From positions 185,081 to 249,080 of the forward strand of contig JAEEZS010000081.1 in assembly GCA_016291905.1 (NCBI GenBank): DNA of 64,000 bases, written 5' to 3'. How positions within the stretch are numbered: the stretch's first letter is position 1; every line of letters starts with the position of its first letter. The translations under genes and the position numbers were made by a program. Shown one piece after another: positions 52,618 through 62,045 of the stretch. The stretch is from Bacteroidaceae bacterium (lineage in GTDB: Bacteria; Bacteroidota; Bacteroidia; Bacteroidales; Bacteroidaceae). Below the pieces are notes generated by a model, which had not been told where the DNA came from, ran no database searches, and saw nothing but the letters and a program-made list of their open reading frames with translations.

Positions 52618-54660
52618 TTATTCCTTCCTGACGACATAGAGGCTTTTATCGGTGCGGACAATCATCATGCTATCGGTGAAGGCGGGAGTGGCGAAGGTGT
52701 TCTCGCCAGTGTCGAAGCTGGTGATGAGCCGGAAATCGTCGCGGGTGGAGAAGATGTAGCACTTGCCGCTGTTGCTGAAAAGCCACACCCGGCCATCGGC
52801 AATGACGGGCGACGAGTAGAAGGGTGTCGTCAGTTCGTGCTGGACGACGACTTTGCCACTGGCAGCATCGTAGGCACAGACGGCTCCATAGCTCGTGGCC
52901 ACATAGAGGCGGCTTTTGGTGGCGACGGGGCTGGAGCACTCGGGCAGGCAGTCGTCGGCCTGCCAAAGCACCTCGCCGTCGGAGGCGTTGATGGCCACGC
53001 AGGTGGCATATTCGCTGGCTGCATAGACGATGCCGTCGGAAGCACAGGCACTGGCTCCCACCTCACCGCTCATGCACTCCACACGCCAGAGCTCCTGCCC
53101 ATCGGAGGCCTGATAGGCGGTGACGGCAGGGTTGCCCACGACGATGACGGCCTGCTTGCCCGCAGCCTTCGTAAGGATGGGCGAACTCCAGGCTATCTTG
53201 TCGGTGCGGCTACGGCTCCACAGTTCCCGTCCGGAGGTGACGCTGAGAGCCATGAGCCGTGCACCCACATTGTTGTCATACTGTATGATCAGCTCGCTGC
53301 CATACAACAGCAACGACGATGCATAGCCATAGTGGTTATCAGGGACGCCGAGGTTTTTCCCCCAAAGCCGCTTCCCGTCCATATCGGCACAAATGACGTC
53401 GCCTGTGGCAAAGATGGCACAGACCTGTTTGCCGTTGGTCGCTACGGTGGAAGCTGCCAGCCCTGTATCAGCAGAGACATCGGGCATCTCGCCAGGCGAC
53501 CCGCTGATGCCCGTAGCACGGAGCGTCCAGCGCAGCTCACCCGTCCAAAGGTCAAAGCAATAGAGCTCGCGCCCTTCGGCATCGGCGCCGGTGACGAAGA
53601 TGTTGCGCCCGTTGACGACGGGTGAAGAATAGCCGTGACGGGGAATCGGCTTCTGCCAAAGGACGTTCTTGCCACTCTTCAGGTTCCACGTCGTGGGGAG
53701 ACCACGGACGGACGAACGCCCCGAGCCGCCATTGCCTCGAAAAGCATTCCATGTGAGCTTGGGGATGGGGAGCGTGTCGGCAGGTTCCTCGGGGGCAGTC
53801 GAACTGCCCGGATTATCGGGAGAGTCCGGGACGGACGGACTGTTCAGCGTATTTGAATCTTCCGGTGCATGGAGGACCTCGGGCAGAAGTGCCTGCGCGG
53901 ACTGCGTCGTGTCGTTGACCTGCCCGCTCGTTGAGCTTCGCTCGACCTCTGTCGCGACTCGGGATAATTGGAGTAAACTCCATTCTCCGCTCGCTGCTCC
54001 ATCGGTTGAGCTTCGCTCGACCTCTGTCGCGACTCGGGATAATTGGAGTAAACTCCATTCTCCGCTCGCTGCTCCATCGGTTGACTTGTTGACTTGTTGA
54101 CTCGTTGACTTGTTGACTTGTTGACTCGTTGACTTGTTGACTTGTTGACTCGTTGACTTGTTGACTTGCCCGCTCGTTGACTTGCCCGCCTGCCCGACTC
54201 GGCTCCTTTTGCTTATAGGCCCCAGCGCGACAGCTATCAACCCTACTGCCACCAAACATGCAGCTCCGATACGGAGGTATCGCCGGGCGTGGCTCTTGGT
54301 CAGCCACTCGTCGGTGGTGTCAAGGTCTTTGGACGGGAGCTGCCGTGCGGCGCTATAGTACATGCGAAGGCAGAATGCTATTACTGCAGCCATGGCACAG
54401 AGGATCCATCCCCCCGTTTTCAGTTGGCTTTCCCCAGTAAAAAAAGCCTTGCGCGACAATAGGTCGAGCTGACGAATTTGCCCGGAAAGTACCGCATTGT
54501 CGGGGTTCGCTTCGCCCAGCTGCTTCAACGTCTCCATCACCTCTGTCTGGAGCGGCGTGGCACGGCGCATCTGCCACCAGCTGACAGCCATCATGGAGGC
54601 AACGGCAATGGCAAACGCCATCGTGACCAGAGCAATATTCCTATAGATGTTTTTCTTCAT
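52618..54660 (-). CDS. Membrane-anchored PQQ-like propeller with repeat-derived linker
   Basis: A 680-residue protein. Three hydrophobic helices (about 10-28, 83-100 and 129-149) are followed by a linker and then a PQQ-like propeller from about 310 (WNAFRGNGGSGRSS, YCFDLWTGELRW, GDVICADMDGKRLWG). The linker 156-250 is almost entirely repeat DNA read as protein: five STSQQVNK units, then two 25-residue copies starting DGAASGEWSLLQLSR. PQQ/Ca ligands are not obvious. The start overlaps the preceding gene by 20 bases. The propeller should sit in the periplasm. The linker is not expected in homologues. Confidence 0.88.
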   Translation of the reverse strand: MKKNIYRNIALVTMAFAIAVASMMAVSWWQMRRATPLQTEVMETLKQLGEANPDNAVLSGQIRQLDLLSRKAFFTGESQLKTGGWILCAMAAVIAFCLRMYYSAARQLPSKDLDTTDEWLTKSHARRYLRIGAACLVAVGLIAVALGPISKRSRVGQAGKSTSGQVNKSTSQQVNKSTSQQVNKSTSQQVNKSTDGAASGEWSLLQLSRVATEVERSSTDGAASGEWSLLQLSRVATEVERSSTSGQVNDTTQSAQALLPEVLHAPEDSNTLNSPSVPDSPDNPGSSTAPEEPADTLPIPKLTWNAFRGNGGSGRSSVRGLPTTWNLKSGKNVLWQKPIPRHGYSSPVVNGRNIFVTGADAEGRELYCFDLWTGELRWTLRATGISGSPGEMPDVSADTGLAASTVATNGKQVCAIFATGDVICADMDGKRLWGKNLGVPDNHYGYASSLLLYGSELIIQYDNNVGARLMALSVTSGRELWSRSRTDKIAWSSPILTKAAGKQAVIVVGNPAVTAYQASDGQELWRVECMSGEVGASACASDGIVYAASEYATCVAINASDGEVLWQADDCLPECSSPVATKSRLYVATSYGAVCAYDAASGKVVVQHELTTPFYSSPVIADGRVWLFSNSGKCYIFSTRDDFRLITSFDTGENTFATPAFTDSMMIVRTDKSLYVVRKE
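53931..54080 (-). repeat. Two tandem copies of a 75-bp stem-loop element inside a coding sequence
   Basis: Copy 1 is 53931-54005 and copy 2 is 54006-54080; they appear identical. Each has GAGC-TTC-GCTC and GGAG-TAAA-CTCC hairpins. 75 bases equal 25 codons, so the duplication keeps the frame (DGAASGEWSLL...VERSST). A third copy is at 54701-54775. Confidence 0.92.
54081..54196 (-). repeat. 8-bp TTGACTTG array with 24-bp higher order, then CCCG variants
   Basis: Units in order: TTGACTTG, TTGACTTG, TTGACTCG three times over; two more TTGACTTG; then CCCGCTCG, TTGACTTG, CCCGCCTG, CCCG. It encodes the QQVNKSTS repeats on the minus strand. Confidence 0.92.
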
Positions 54661-55996
54661 GCTGGCTGTTTTTTATAAAACGTGTTGACTCGTTGACATG
54701 TTGAGCTACGCTCGACCTCTGTCGCGACTCGGGATAATTGGAGTAAACTCCATTCTCCGCTCGCTGCTCCATCGGTTGACTTGTTGACCTGCCCGCTTGC
54801 GGACAATAGCTGAAACACTTACCGCAGGCCACGCAGGTAGAGGGATCGACCTCGTATGTCTTGCGAGTACGCTTGAGGGAGAGACGCACAAGTTTACATC
54901 CCAACACAAAGCCCATCAGTGCCCCAGCCCATGCCGAAAGGCGACGGTAGGACTCTTTGACACTGACAACCGATGCTTCCAGTTCGTCCATCGACCGCCC
55001 CATCTCGTGAAACGCCTCCACCTCGGCGGGAAGAACGGCAGGTGGATTGTCGGAGCGAAGTTGTGTGTAGAGCCAAACATCGCGATGAGCCATACTAAGC
55101 GTGTCGCTCTGCGACTGCAAAAGCAAGGCAGCGCCCACCGTGAGCAGGGGCAACAACAGCAGGTAGAGCGCCACACGACGTGTGCCGATAGTCCGACTTT
55201 CCGCCACTTTGCCTCCACAGGGTTCCCGAATGGCATCGACAGGACAGGCGTGATGGCACAGTCGGCAGTTGATGCACTGTCTATGGGTGATCTTCACCCG
55301 CTTGACTGCCACCCGGCTCACGATGCCAAGCAGTGCTCCGTAGGGACAGAGGAAGCGGCAGAACGGCCTCCCCACGAACACCGACAGTACCATCAACAGC
55401 ACGCCGAACACCAGCATGCCCACATCGCCTCCCATCCTGAAGATGCCCACAAAGGGGTCGAAGCGGCAAATGATGAACTGGCTGCGGGTGGCGGCATAGA
55501 GGATGGCAAACGACAGATAGACCCAAGGGATGAAGCTGAGTGCCGACGTGACAGCACGTGAGATGTGCCACTGCCGTACGTTAACCAACTCCTGCAAAGC
55601 TCCTATGGGACACACCCCGGCACAAAACACCCGACCGAACAGCAGGGCAAAAACCAGCGGAAGGAGAAACATGAGCAGTACCACCAGCGGCAACCGATAG
55701 CCGTCGCCTCCAGCCATTGCAAGCACCACATTCTGAATGGAGCCGACACTGCACACACAACCCGTACGGAAAAAACCAAAGTAAAGTACCGAAACGATAC
55801 TGACAGCAAGGATGGCACGGCGGCTGCGACGGCGGTGTACCGCCCAAGCCACAAATCCCATCATGCCCACAAGCAGTACAACGTCAACCCATGACCAGAA
55901 TGTCTCCATCGGTACACGATGGAGAACGTCGGGGTACTGATAGCCCGAGGTGAAATCCGGCTTCGGAAAGCGCGCGACAAGAACTGTGTTACGCAT
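54641..55996 (-). CDS. NosR/NapH-like membrane ferredoxin with repeat-derived C-terminal tail
   Basis: A 451-residue polytopic protein with about five to six helices. It has the paired membrane cysteine motifs of the NosR/NapH family, FGRVFCAGVCPIGAL and GRPFCRFLCPYGAL, and two [4Fe-4S] sites, CINCRLCHHACP and CVACGKCFSYCP. Proteins of this type pass electrons between the quinone pool and the periplasm. After the last CP the tail of about 50 residues is mostly encoded by a 75-bp element read as PMEQRAENGVYSNYPESRQR and flanked by 8-bp units. The gene overlaps its neighbours by 8 and 20 bases. Confidence 0.87.
   Translation of the reverse strand: MRNTVLVARFPKPDFTSGYQYPDVLHRVPMETFWSWVDVVLLVGMMGFVAWAVHRRRSRRAILAVSIVSVLYFGFFRTGCVCSVGSIQNVVLAMAGGDGYRLPLVVLLMFLLPLVFALLFGRVFCAGVCPIGALQELVNVRQWHISRAVTSALSFIPWVYLSFAILYAATRSQFIICRFDPFVGIFRMGGDVGMLVFGVLLMVLSVFVGRPFCRFLCPYGALLGIVSRVAVKRVKITHRQCINCRLCHHACPVDAIREPCGGKVAESRTIGTRRVALYLLLLPLLTVGAALLLQSQSDTLSMAHRDVWLYTQLRSDNPPAVLPAEVEAFHEMGRSMDELEASVVSVKESYRRLSAWAGALMGFVLGCKLVRLSLKRTRKTYEVDPSTCVACGKCFSYCPQAGRSTSQPMEQRAENGVYSNYPESRQRSSVAQHVNESTRFIKNSQHEEKHL
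54684..54797 (-). repeat. Third copy of the 75-bp element flanked by 8-bp units
   Basis: GTTGACTCGTTGACATG (54684-54700), then the 75-bp element (54701-54775, one base different: TAC instead of TTC in the first hairpin loop), then TTGACTTGTTGACCTGCCCGCT. It is translated one frame away from the copies at 53931-54080. Confidence 0.9.
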
Positions 55997-56564
55997 GGTC
56001 TTTCAGCTTATAGGCCGTTCCTACGGGTACGCGCTGGATGGCGCCCGAAACGCAGACCTTCGCTATGGAACACTCGTTACACTGCAAGCACCGCTCCTGC
56101 TGTATCTGGAGGAACAGCGAGCCGTTGCCGAACGACGAACAGCCCTTCACACATTTTCCACAACCATTACAGAGGTCCTCGTCAATGGTATATTCGAAGT
56201 AGGGCTCCTCAACAAAACGCCTCGTGATGGCACCAGTCGGACACATCAGATTCTCGGCCGCCGTGTTGAGTTCCTTCACCCCCTCGCGATAGTAGCCACC
56301 GCAGAGGTCGCAGTAACCGCACACTTGATTGGCGTGGAAACACTTCACCGCCGAGACCCTCATCACGCATTCCGTCTCACAGCGCCCGCACTGCAAGCAG
56401 CGTTCAGGGTCGATTTGCCACATCGTCTCACCCTCGACAGCCGATGCCTTCGAGCCTAACACGCCACCGAGGCTGGCAAGTCCGCCACCTGTAATCAAAG
56501 TTCCACACGTACGCAGGAACTCACGACGCTCCATAGGACTATGCAGTCGATTCTCTTTTTCCAT
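55989..56564 (-). CDS. Tat-exported polyferredoxin (NapG/MauM-like)
   Basis: A 191-residue protein with a twin-arginine signal, MERREFLRTCGTLITGGG (RR at 13-14; a start at the ATG encoding Met11 is also possible). It binds up to four [4Fe-4S] clusters: C56, C59, C62, C66; C82, C85, C88 with C108; C132, C135, C138, C142; and C159, C162, C165, C171. Tat export means the clusters are inserted before transport, and the protein acts in the periplasm, likely as the partner of the NosR/NapH-like membrane protein that overlaps it by 8 bases. Confidence 0.9.
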   Translation of the reverse strand: MEKENRLHSPMERREFLRTCGTLITGGGLASLGGVLGSKASAVEGETMWQIDPERCLQCGRCETECVMRVSAVKCFHANQVCGYCDLCGGYYREGVKELNTAAENLMCPTGAITRRFVEEPYFEYTIDEDLCNGCGKCVKGCSSFGNGSLFLQIQQERCLQCNECSIAKVCVSGAIQRVPVGTAYKLKDHA

Positions 56565-56617
56565 CCTTATTGGTACATATTAATAAGTCATTCAGAGATA
56601 ACAGCACCTTTTCGTTA

Positions 56618-57670
56618 TTATCCCAGCTTTATTGGACAGGGAACGGTGCAGCTGCCGCATAACCCAGCAACAGCCTTTCCGTTGCCTTCGTACTGAAAGA
56701 ACGCCACGTTTCTACCTTTCGCCACAGCTAGACGGCTGCCAATCACCTTGATATCGTATGCCTCGTTTCCACCGCCCATTGCAGCTGCGTCGAGCAAGGT
56801 ACTGCGGAACGTTCCATCGGGAGCATAGCAGCTGATGCGGGGACGTCCCTTCTCACTGGTGAGCAAGTCGCCCGTCGGAGTAAAAGCAATGTGGACGGGG
56901 TTACAACAACCGCAGAACGCGCCTTCCTCAATGCCCGTCTTCCCAAATGAGCCGACATACTCGCCTTCAGATGAATAGTGTTCAACGAGATGCCGTCCAG
57001 GGTTGGAGCAATAGACATCATCGCCAAAATGGGCAATGGCAAACGAATAGCTCGGCACGACGAACCCCTTCGGGCTGTCGATGAAGCGCACCATCGAGCC
57101 GTCATGACGATATAGACAGATGTTCTTGGCACTAGCATCGGTGACGAAAACGGCATTGCGTGTGACGGCGATGCCGCAGTGGTCAGCCGCATCGCTGCAC
57201 GACTTCCACATCTGCACCTCCTTTCCCGTGAAATCATAGACACCGATGCACGTAGGATGAAGCAAATATATCTTTCCGTCGTTGACCGCTACGTCACGCA
57301 CCGTGCCCCGTTCAGCAGGAAGTGAAAAGTGAAATGTGCGCGTGCCGTCGGGGGTGTAGAGCGACACGGCACCCTCCGAGGCAGCAATAATGAGCTGCCG
57401 GGCTTCATCAACGTCGAAAGCCGTCATTACGTCGGCCGTCATAAAGCCTCCCGTCTGCCGCCATCCTGTCTGAAGGGCAGATGCCCGTACAGCTGCATTA
57501 CCCGTCTTACGGCTATTTTTCTCACCATAGAACAACTCACCAGGGTTGGTAACCATCTTCCATAGTTTGTTTCCGGCAACGCCTGCAATGACTGCACCAA
57601 CAGCCACCGAGCCACCGACTTGCAGGAATTTTCTACGCGACGTGTTTTGGGGCTTTTTTTCCTTTTCCAT
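56618..57670 (-). CDS. Tat-exported NHL-like beta-propeller protein
   Basis: A 350-residue protein with a twin-arginine signal SRRKFLQVGGSVAVGAVIAG. The mature part has NHL-like blades (GRHLVEHYSSEGEYVGSFGKTG, then VHIAFTPTGDLLTSEKGRPRISCYAPDGT). It ends in a cysteine cluster, CGSCTVPCPIKLG, and has other pairs such as CGCC near 245, so a metal or cluster may be bound. A GTG at 57685 is in frame, but the ATG at 57670 (MEKEKKPQNTSRRKF) is better. It belongs to the redox operon, between a PQQ-like gene and the Tat ferredoxin. No exact family is recognised. Confidence 0.82.
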   Translation of the reverse strand: MEKEKKPQNTSRRKFLQVGGSVAVGAVIAGVAGNKLWKMVTNPGELFYGEKNSRKTGNAAVRASALQTGWRQTGGFMTADVMTAFDVDEARQLIIAASEGAVSLYTPDGTRTFHFSLPAERGTVRDVAVNDGKIYLLHPTCIGVYDFTGKEVQMWKSCSDAADHCGIAVTRNAVFVTDASAKNICLYRHDGSMVRFIDSPKGFVVPSYSFAIAHFGDDVYCSNPGRHLVEHYSSEGEYVGSFGKTGIEEGAFCGCCNPVHIAFTPTGDLLTSEKGRPRISCYAPDGTFRSTLLDAAAMGGGNEAYDIKVIGSRLAVAKGRNVAFFQYEGNGKAVAGLCGSCTVPCPIKLG

Positions 57671-57702
57671 AATATATAGTCTCACTTCTCGTTTTTATCG
57701 TT

Positions 57703-59145
57703 TCAGCCTTCGCTGATTTTGAGGCATATTATCCTTGTAGCATCACGCAACAGTAGCATTCCGTCAGCATAGGCCATCGGCCCCCAAGCATCGGCGCCAT
57801 CGGGCAACACTGTCTGGTGGCGCAGCAACGTCATTCCGCCGCGCTCTAGCTGATAGACATAAAGCTCACCACTCTCCTTCAGAGCAAACAGCCTCCCGTC
57901 AACCACCACATAAGGGCCCAGCCCGAAACGCTCGTCGCTGGCAGAGTTCCACACCGTGTGGTGCAAATCGGACGGGTTATAGATGCAAATTCGCTCACGC
58001 ATACCTCCTCCGTTCTTGGGCAGTATCGTCAATATCATGTCTCCTCCGTAAAGAATGGGTGTTTGCTGTTCACTGCTCAGTCCTTGTTCGGCCTTGTATT
58101 GCTCAGATATCGTTGCCGTCCATCCAATTCCACCGTGGTTTACCTCAAGTAAAGCACCGCCTGCTCCATAGCCGGCCACAAGCAACACGCGACGATTGTC
58201 AATCTGCATGGGTGACGGAGCGATGACTGAGGGCTGCCAGCCCTTTGCCGTCCAGAGCACCTGTCCACGTGCATCGCCGTCGGCCGCCACACCACATACT
58301 CCCCCTACGCCAGCATACACATAGGTACGTGTTCCACCCAGCGTCATAGGCATCACCGACGAGTGCGACATCTTCAGCCCCGCGACATTCGGAGCCCACC
58401 AGCGCGTAATACCCGTCAACACGTCGATACCCACCATCAGCGTGTCCTTTCCCGCGGGTGCAAGAACCAGTTCGTCCCCACTGACTAACGGGCACTGCCC
58501 GGCATACCAAAAAGGCACCTCCGAGCCGTAGCGTCGCTTCATGTCGATTGTCCAGAGAAGCTTGCCTGTCATCGCATCGCAAGCCATCACATGCCCTTCG
58601 GGGCCTATGGTTACTACCTGTCCGTCCGGGGACACGCAGGGAATGGTGCGGCTGAATCCGTGATTTCGCTTCATCGGCACACGATACCACCGCCGCCACA
58701 ACTCCTCGCCCGTTGTCAGACTCAAGCAACGGAGGGCGTCACTTGAGAGCCGCTCATCATAATCAAGTACATACACGCGCCCGCGCCAAATGGCAGGTGC
58801 CGCATGGCCTTCGCCCGTCTCGATAGTCCACATCGTCTGGAAATCGCCTTCCATCAAGCTAATGGGTATTGTGTGCGTTACAATACCCGTCCTGTTCGGA
58901 CCACGAAAACCCGCCCACGAGTCAGAGAGTGCAGCGGGAGGCATCGCGACATCCTCATGGGCCATAAAGAACTCGCCAATCCTAACTTCGTCGGACTTGC
59001 GCTCCGTTCCCTCAGGACGCATGTCCGCACCAGGCTCGAAAGAGGTAAGATTCGCACTAGGGTTGTAGAGATACCAAACCACTATCACCACCATCCAAAC
59101 GACGGCAGTGGCAAGGGTGATGAGGCGGACGGTGCGAGGTGACAT
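57703..59145 (-). CDS. Membrane-anchored PQQ-like beta-propeller protein, first gene of the redox operon
   Basis: A 480-residue protein with an uncleaved N-terminal anchor (LITLATAVVWMVVIVVWYLY) and a PQQ-like propeller (WAGFRGPNRTGIVTHT, WRGRVYVLDYDERLSSDALRC, VMACDAMTGKLLWTIDMKR). It resembles the FRG-start propellers common in electron-transfer or binding roles; catalytic PQQ ligands are not seen. A TATTTTTG promoter lies about 35 bases before the ATG, so this gene starts the operon running to 41713. Confidence 0.87.
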   Translation of the reverse strand: MSPRTVRLITLATAVVWMVVIVVWYLYNPSANLTSFEPGADMRPEGTERKSDEVRIGEFFMAHEDVAMPPAALSDSWAGFRGPNRTGIVTHTIPISLMEGDFQTMWTIETGEGHAAPAIWRGRVYVLDYDERLSSDALRCLSLTTGEELWRRWYRVPMKRNHGFSRTIPCVSPDGQVVTIGPEGHVMACDAMTGKLLWTIDMKRRYGSEVPFWYAGQCPLVSGDELVLAPAGKDTLMVGIDVLTGITRWWAPNVAGLKMSHSSVMPMTLGGTRTYVYAGVGGVCGVAADGDARGQVLWTAKGWQPSVIAPSPMQIDNRRVLLVAGYGAGGALLEVNHGGIGWTATISEQYKAEQGLSSEQQTPILYGGDMILTILPKNGGGMRERICIYNPSDLHHTVWNSASDERFGLGPYVVVDGRLFALKESGELYVYQLERGGMTLLRHQTVLPDGADAWGPMAYADGMLLLRDATRIICLKISEG

Positions 59146-59178
59146 AAAAGAGACGGCGGAATATTATCATTTTCGATG

Positions 59179-59186
59179 CAAAAATA
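59179..59186 (-). promoter_or_regulatory. -7 box (TATTTTTG) for the redox operon
   Basis: On the minus strand TTTCTATTTTTGCATCG. It is the only clear promoter in front of the 11-gene cluster. Confidence 0.65.
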
Positions 59187-59384
59187 GAAAAGATTTTACA
59201 ATTTGAAAAGAAAACAACCATAAAAAAACAAAAATAGCGTCATTTCCCCAATAAGAAGTTTTTTCTAATAGCTATCGGCAATTGAATACAATGCGTTGTC
59301 AGCATCACCGTTTACCTCAAACACTCTATGATTCGTTTCTGTTTTAGGAGTATTAACGGGTCGATACATGTATACCAACGCGTT

Positions 59385-59420
59385 ATAAAAAAAAGAGGAG
59401 TGCCTTGGTACACTCCTCTA
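59385..59420 (-). terminator. Intrinsic terminator after glgP
   Basis: AGAGGAGTG (59394-59402) pairs perfectly with CACTCCTCT (59411-59419). On the minus strand eight T follow. Confidence 0.88.
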
Positions 59421-59438
59421 AAGTATAAAAACAAAGTC

Positions 59439-62000
59439 TTAGCTAAACCAACGGACGTAGCAGAAGTCCTGACGGTGAGCAAGATCGGCATGACGAGGAT
59501 AGAGACGATAGGCCGTCTTGAAGGTGCCGGCATTGTTCATCTCGTGGATGGCTTCGAAGGTGTAGATGTTGTTCTCGCGACGGACAAGGTTGAGCGGCTC
59601 TACCTTGTAAATGTGCTCAACACCATCGGCGTCGGTAGTGATGGTGACAAGTTCCACGCCCACAGCATCGTCGAGCCCCTTCTCATCCAGTACAACCTGA
59701 ATGGTATGACCCTTGCCGTTGTGGATGCCCTCTTCCATCTCATCGAATTGAGTGCAGCTGATGACTTCGATGCTATCCCAGCGTTGCGCGACGATTTCCT
59801 TCCATGCAGCAAGCTCGCGAGCTTTGGCGCCGTCGGAGGCGCTGAGGTAGTGGAAGCGCTTCGCCAGCGGATTGTAGAAACGGGTGTAGTAGTCATCAAG
59901 CTGACGCTTCATGGTGTAGTGCGGGGCAATCTGGGCGATGCTGTTCTTCATCGTCTGCACCCAGCCTTCGCTGAAGCCCTGCGGGCCACGACCATAGTAG
60001 AGGGGCAGGATTTCATTCTCCAGCATGCTGTAGATGGTGGCGGCATCAAGCTGGTCCTGATAGTCCTGATTGGCGTAGGTGCGACGCTCGGTCAAAGCCC
60101 AACCAGCTCCCTCACGATAGCCTTCATACCACCAGCCGTCCTTGATGGAGAAGTTAACAACTCCATTCATCAACGCCTTTTCGCCGCTGGTACCCGATGC
60201 TTCCTGTGGACGGGTAGGCGTGTTAAGCCAGATATCCACGCCGCTGACAAGACGACGAGCGAGGTTCATGTCGTAGTTCTCAAGGAAGATAATCTTTCCA
60301 AGGAACTCAGGACGACGGCTGATGTCAATGATGCGCTTGATAAGGCCCTGACCTGCACCATCGTGCGGATGCGCCTTACCGGTGTAGATAAACTGCACGG
60401 GATAGTCGGGGTTATTGACGATGCGAGCCAAACGATCGAGGTCCGTAAAGAGCAGGTGAGCACGCTTGTAAGTGGCAAAGCGGCGTCCGAAGCCAATGAG
60501 CAGGGCGTTGGGATTGATTTTGTTCATCAGGCTGACAACACGGCTGGGATCTCCCTGATTGCGGAGCCACGTGGCGCGGAACTCCTCGCGGATGAAATCA
60601 ACGAGCTTGCGCTTCAAGCCCATGTGGGTATTCCAGATTTCCTCGTCGGGCACACGGTAGATGGCTTCCCAAATGGAAGCGTTCGACTGGTCTTTCAAGA
60701 ACGACTTATCAAAATACTTCTTATAAAGCGTGCGCCATTCGGTGGCTACCCATGTCGGGAAATGGACACCATTGGTGACGTAGCCCACGTGGTTTTCTTC
60801 GGGGAAGTAACCCTTCCAGATGCCGCTGAACATCTTCTTGCTGACGTTGCCGTGAATAAGGCTAACACCGTTGACCTCGCCGCAGGTGTTGCAGGCAAAG
60901 GTGCTCATGCAGAAGCGCTCACCGCTATCGCCCGGATTAGTGCGGCCCATGTCCATAAGTTCAGGCCACGAAATGCCAAGCTGTTCGGCATAGCCACTAA
61001 GATACTTGCCGAAGAGGCCCTCATCAAAGTAATCGTGTCCAGCAGGAACGGGGGTGTGGACCGTATAGAGACCGCTGGCGCGGACGAGCTCCATAGCTTC
61101 GTTGAAGGAATAACCCTTACGACGATATTCGCAGAGACGATAGAGGTTGCAAAGAGCAGCGTGACCCTCATTGCAATGATAGATATCCTTTGAGATACCA
61201 AGCTGGCGCAGAGCAATCATACCACCGATACCCAGCAGAATCTCCTGTTTCAGACGATTCTCCCAGTCGCCGCCATAAAGCTGCCAAGTGATGGGACGGT
61301 CGTACTCGCTATTGAGTTCATTGTCCGTATCAAGAAGATAGAGAGGCACACGACCCACCTGTGCCTTCCATACGTAGGCATAGACATGGTAATTGATATA
61401 GGGTACATCCACTACTATTGGCTGACCATTGGCATCGAGGACGCGCTCCACAGGAATCTGTGCAAAATTAGTAGGCTCGTACGTGGCAATTTGCTGGCCG
61501 TCCATCGAAAGGCTTTGGGTGAAATAGCCTAGACGATAGAGGAAGCCGACAGCACACATATCGACGTTGCTGTCAGAAGCCTCCTTCAGATAGTCGCCAG
61601 CAAGGACGCCAAGACCGCCTGAATAAATATGGAGGCAGGCATTCAAGCCATACTCCATGCAGAAGTAAGCCACACTGGGGCGTTTCGTGTCAGGCTTTTC
61701 AGCCATGTACTTCGTAAACTTATCCTGTACGCTCATCATACGCCCGATAAGCTCTTCATCGTTAGCGAGCTGAGCCATACGCTCGAAGCTGATTCGCTCC
61801 AGCAGCAGAACGGGATTCTTGCCGCACTCTTTCCACAGTTCGGGATCGAGGCTCTTGAATAGGTCTCGGGCTTCGGGATTCCATGCCCACCAGAGGTTAT
61901 GTGCCAATTCGTTGAGGAACGTCAGTTTTTCGGGCAGACGGCTCTTCACCGTAATCTCTTTCCAGTTCGGAGTGTTTGAGTTGCTTGTCTGTAGTTTCAT
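59439..62000 (-). CDS. glgP: Alpha-glucan (glycogen) phosphorylase, GT35
   Basis: An 853-residue enzyme that releases glucose-1-phosphate from glycogen ends. It starts with the DUF3417-type region ([23 protein letters not shown]), typical of the short phosphorylase branch. The catalytic core shows [27 protein letters not shown] (split here for length into [12 protein letters not shown] and [15 protein letters not shown]), HCNEGHAAL and the PLP region [15 protein letters not shown], with the lysine at about 605. It is cotranscribed with the GT3 synthase 45 bases upstream and ends at an intrinsic terminator. Confidence 0.96.
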   Translation of the reverse strand: MKLQTSNSNTPNWKEITVKSRLPEKLTFLNELAHNLWWAWNPEARDLFKSLDPELWKECGKNPVLLLERISFERMAQLANDEELIGRMMSVQDKFTKYMAEKPDTKRPSVAYFCMEYGLNACLHIYSGGLGVLAGDYLKEASDSNVDMCAVGFLYRLGYFTQSLSMDGQQIATYEPTNFAQIPVERVLDANGQPIVVDVPYINYHVYAYVWKAQVGRVPLYLLDTDNELNSEYDRPITWQLYGGDWENRLKQEILLGIGGMIALRQLGISKDIYHCNEGHAALCNLYRLCEYRRKGYSFNEAMELVRASGLYTVHTPVPAGHDYFDEGLFGKYLSGYAEQLGISWPELMDMGRTNPGDSGERFCMSTFACNTCGEVNGVSLIHGNVSKKMFSGIWKGYFPEENHVGYVTNGVHFPTWVATEWRTLYKKYFDKSFLKDQSNASIWEAIYRVPDEEIWNTHMGLKRKLVDFIREEFRATWLRNQGDPSRVVSLMNKINPNALLIGFGRRFATYKRAHLLFTDLDRLARIVNNPDYPVQFIYTGKAHPHDGAGQGLIKRIIDISRRPEFLGKIIFLENYDMNLARRLVSGVDIWLNTPTRPQEASGTSGEKALMNGVVNFSIKDGWWYEGYREGAGWALTERRTYANQDYQDQLDAATIYSMLENEILPLYYGRGPQGFSEGWVQTMKNSIAQIAPHYTMKRQLDDYYTRFYNPLAKRFHYLSASDGAKARELAAWKEIVAQRWDSIEVISCTQFDEMEEGIHNGKGHTIQVVLDEKGLDDAVGVELVTITTDADGVEHIYKVEPLNLVRRENNIYTFEAIHEMNNAGTFKTAYRLYPRHADLAHRQDFCYVRWFS

Positions 62001-62045
62001 TTGATTATCAAATAATTTAATTCCTTATTTCTATTATAAAAAATA

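Larger units (their letters stand above)
59146..59438. other. Intergenic region between the redox operon and glgP end
   Basis: About 290 bases, A+T rich. It contains the redox-operon promoter and the glgP terminator. Nothing else is visible. Confidence 0.6.

Noticed and set aside
54081..54196. Possible CRISPR array
   Set aside because: Units are 8 bp, contiguous and without spacers, and no cas genes are present.
43017..59145. True PQQ-dependent dehydrogenases
   Set aside because: Only blade motifs are present; the vicinal cysteine pair, calcium ligands and catalytic aspartate pattern of quinoprotein dehydrogenases could not be found.
59328..61193. Plus-strand open frame of about 620 codons opposite glgP
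   Set aside because: It is a codon-bias shadow; the phosphorylase reads through the whole region.
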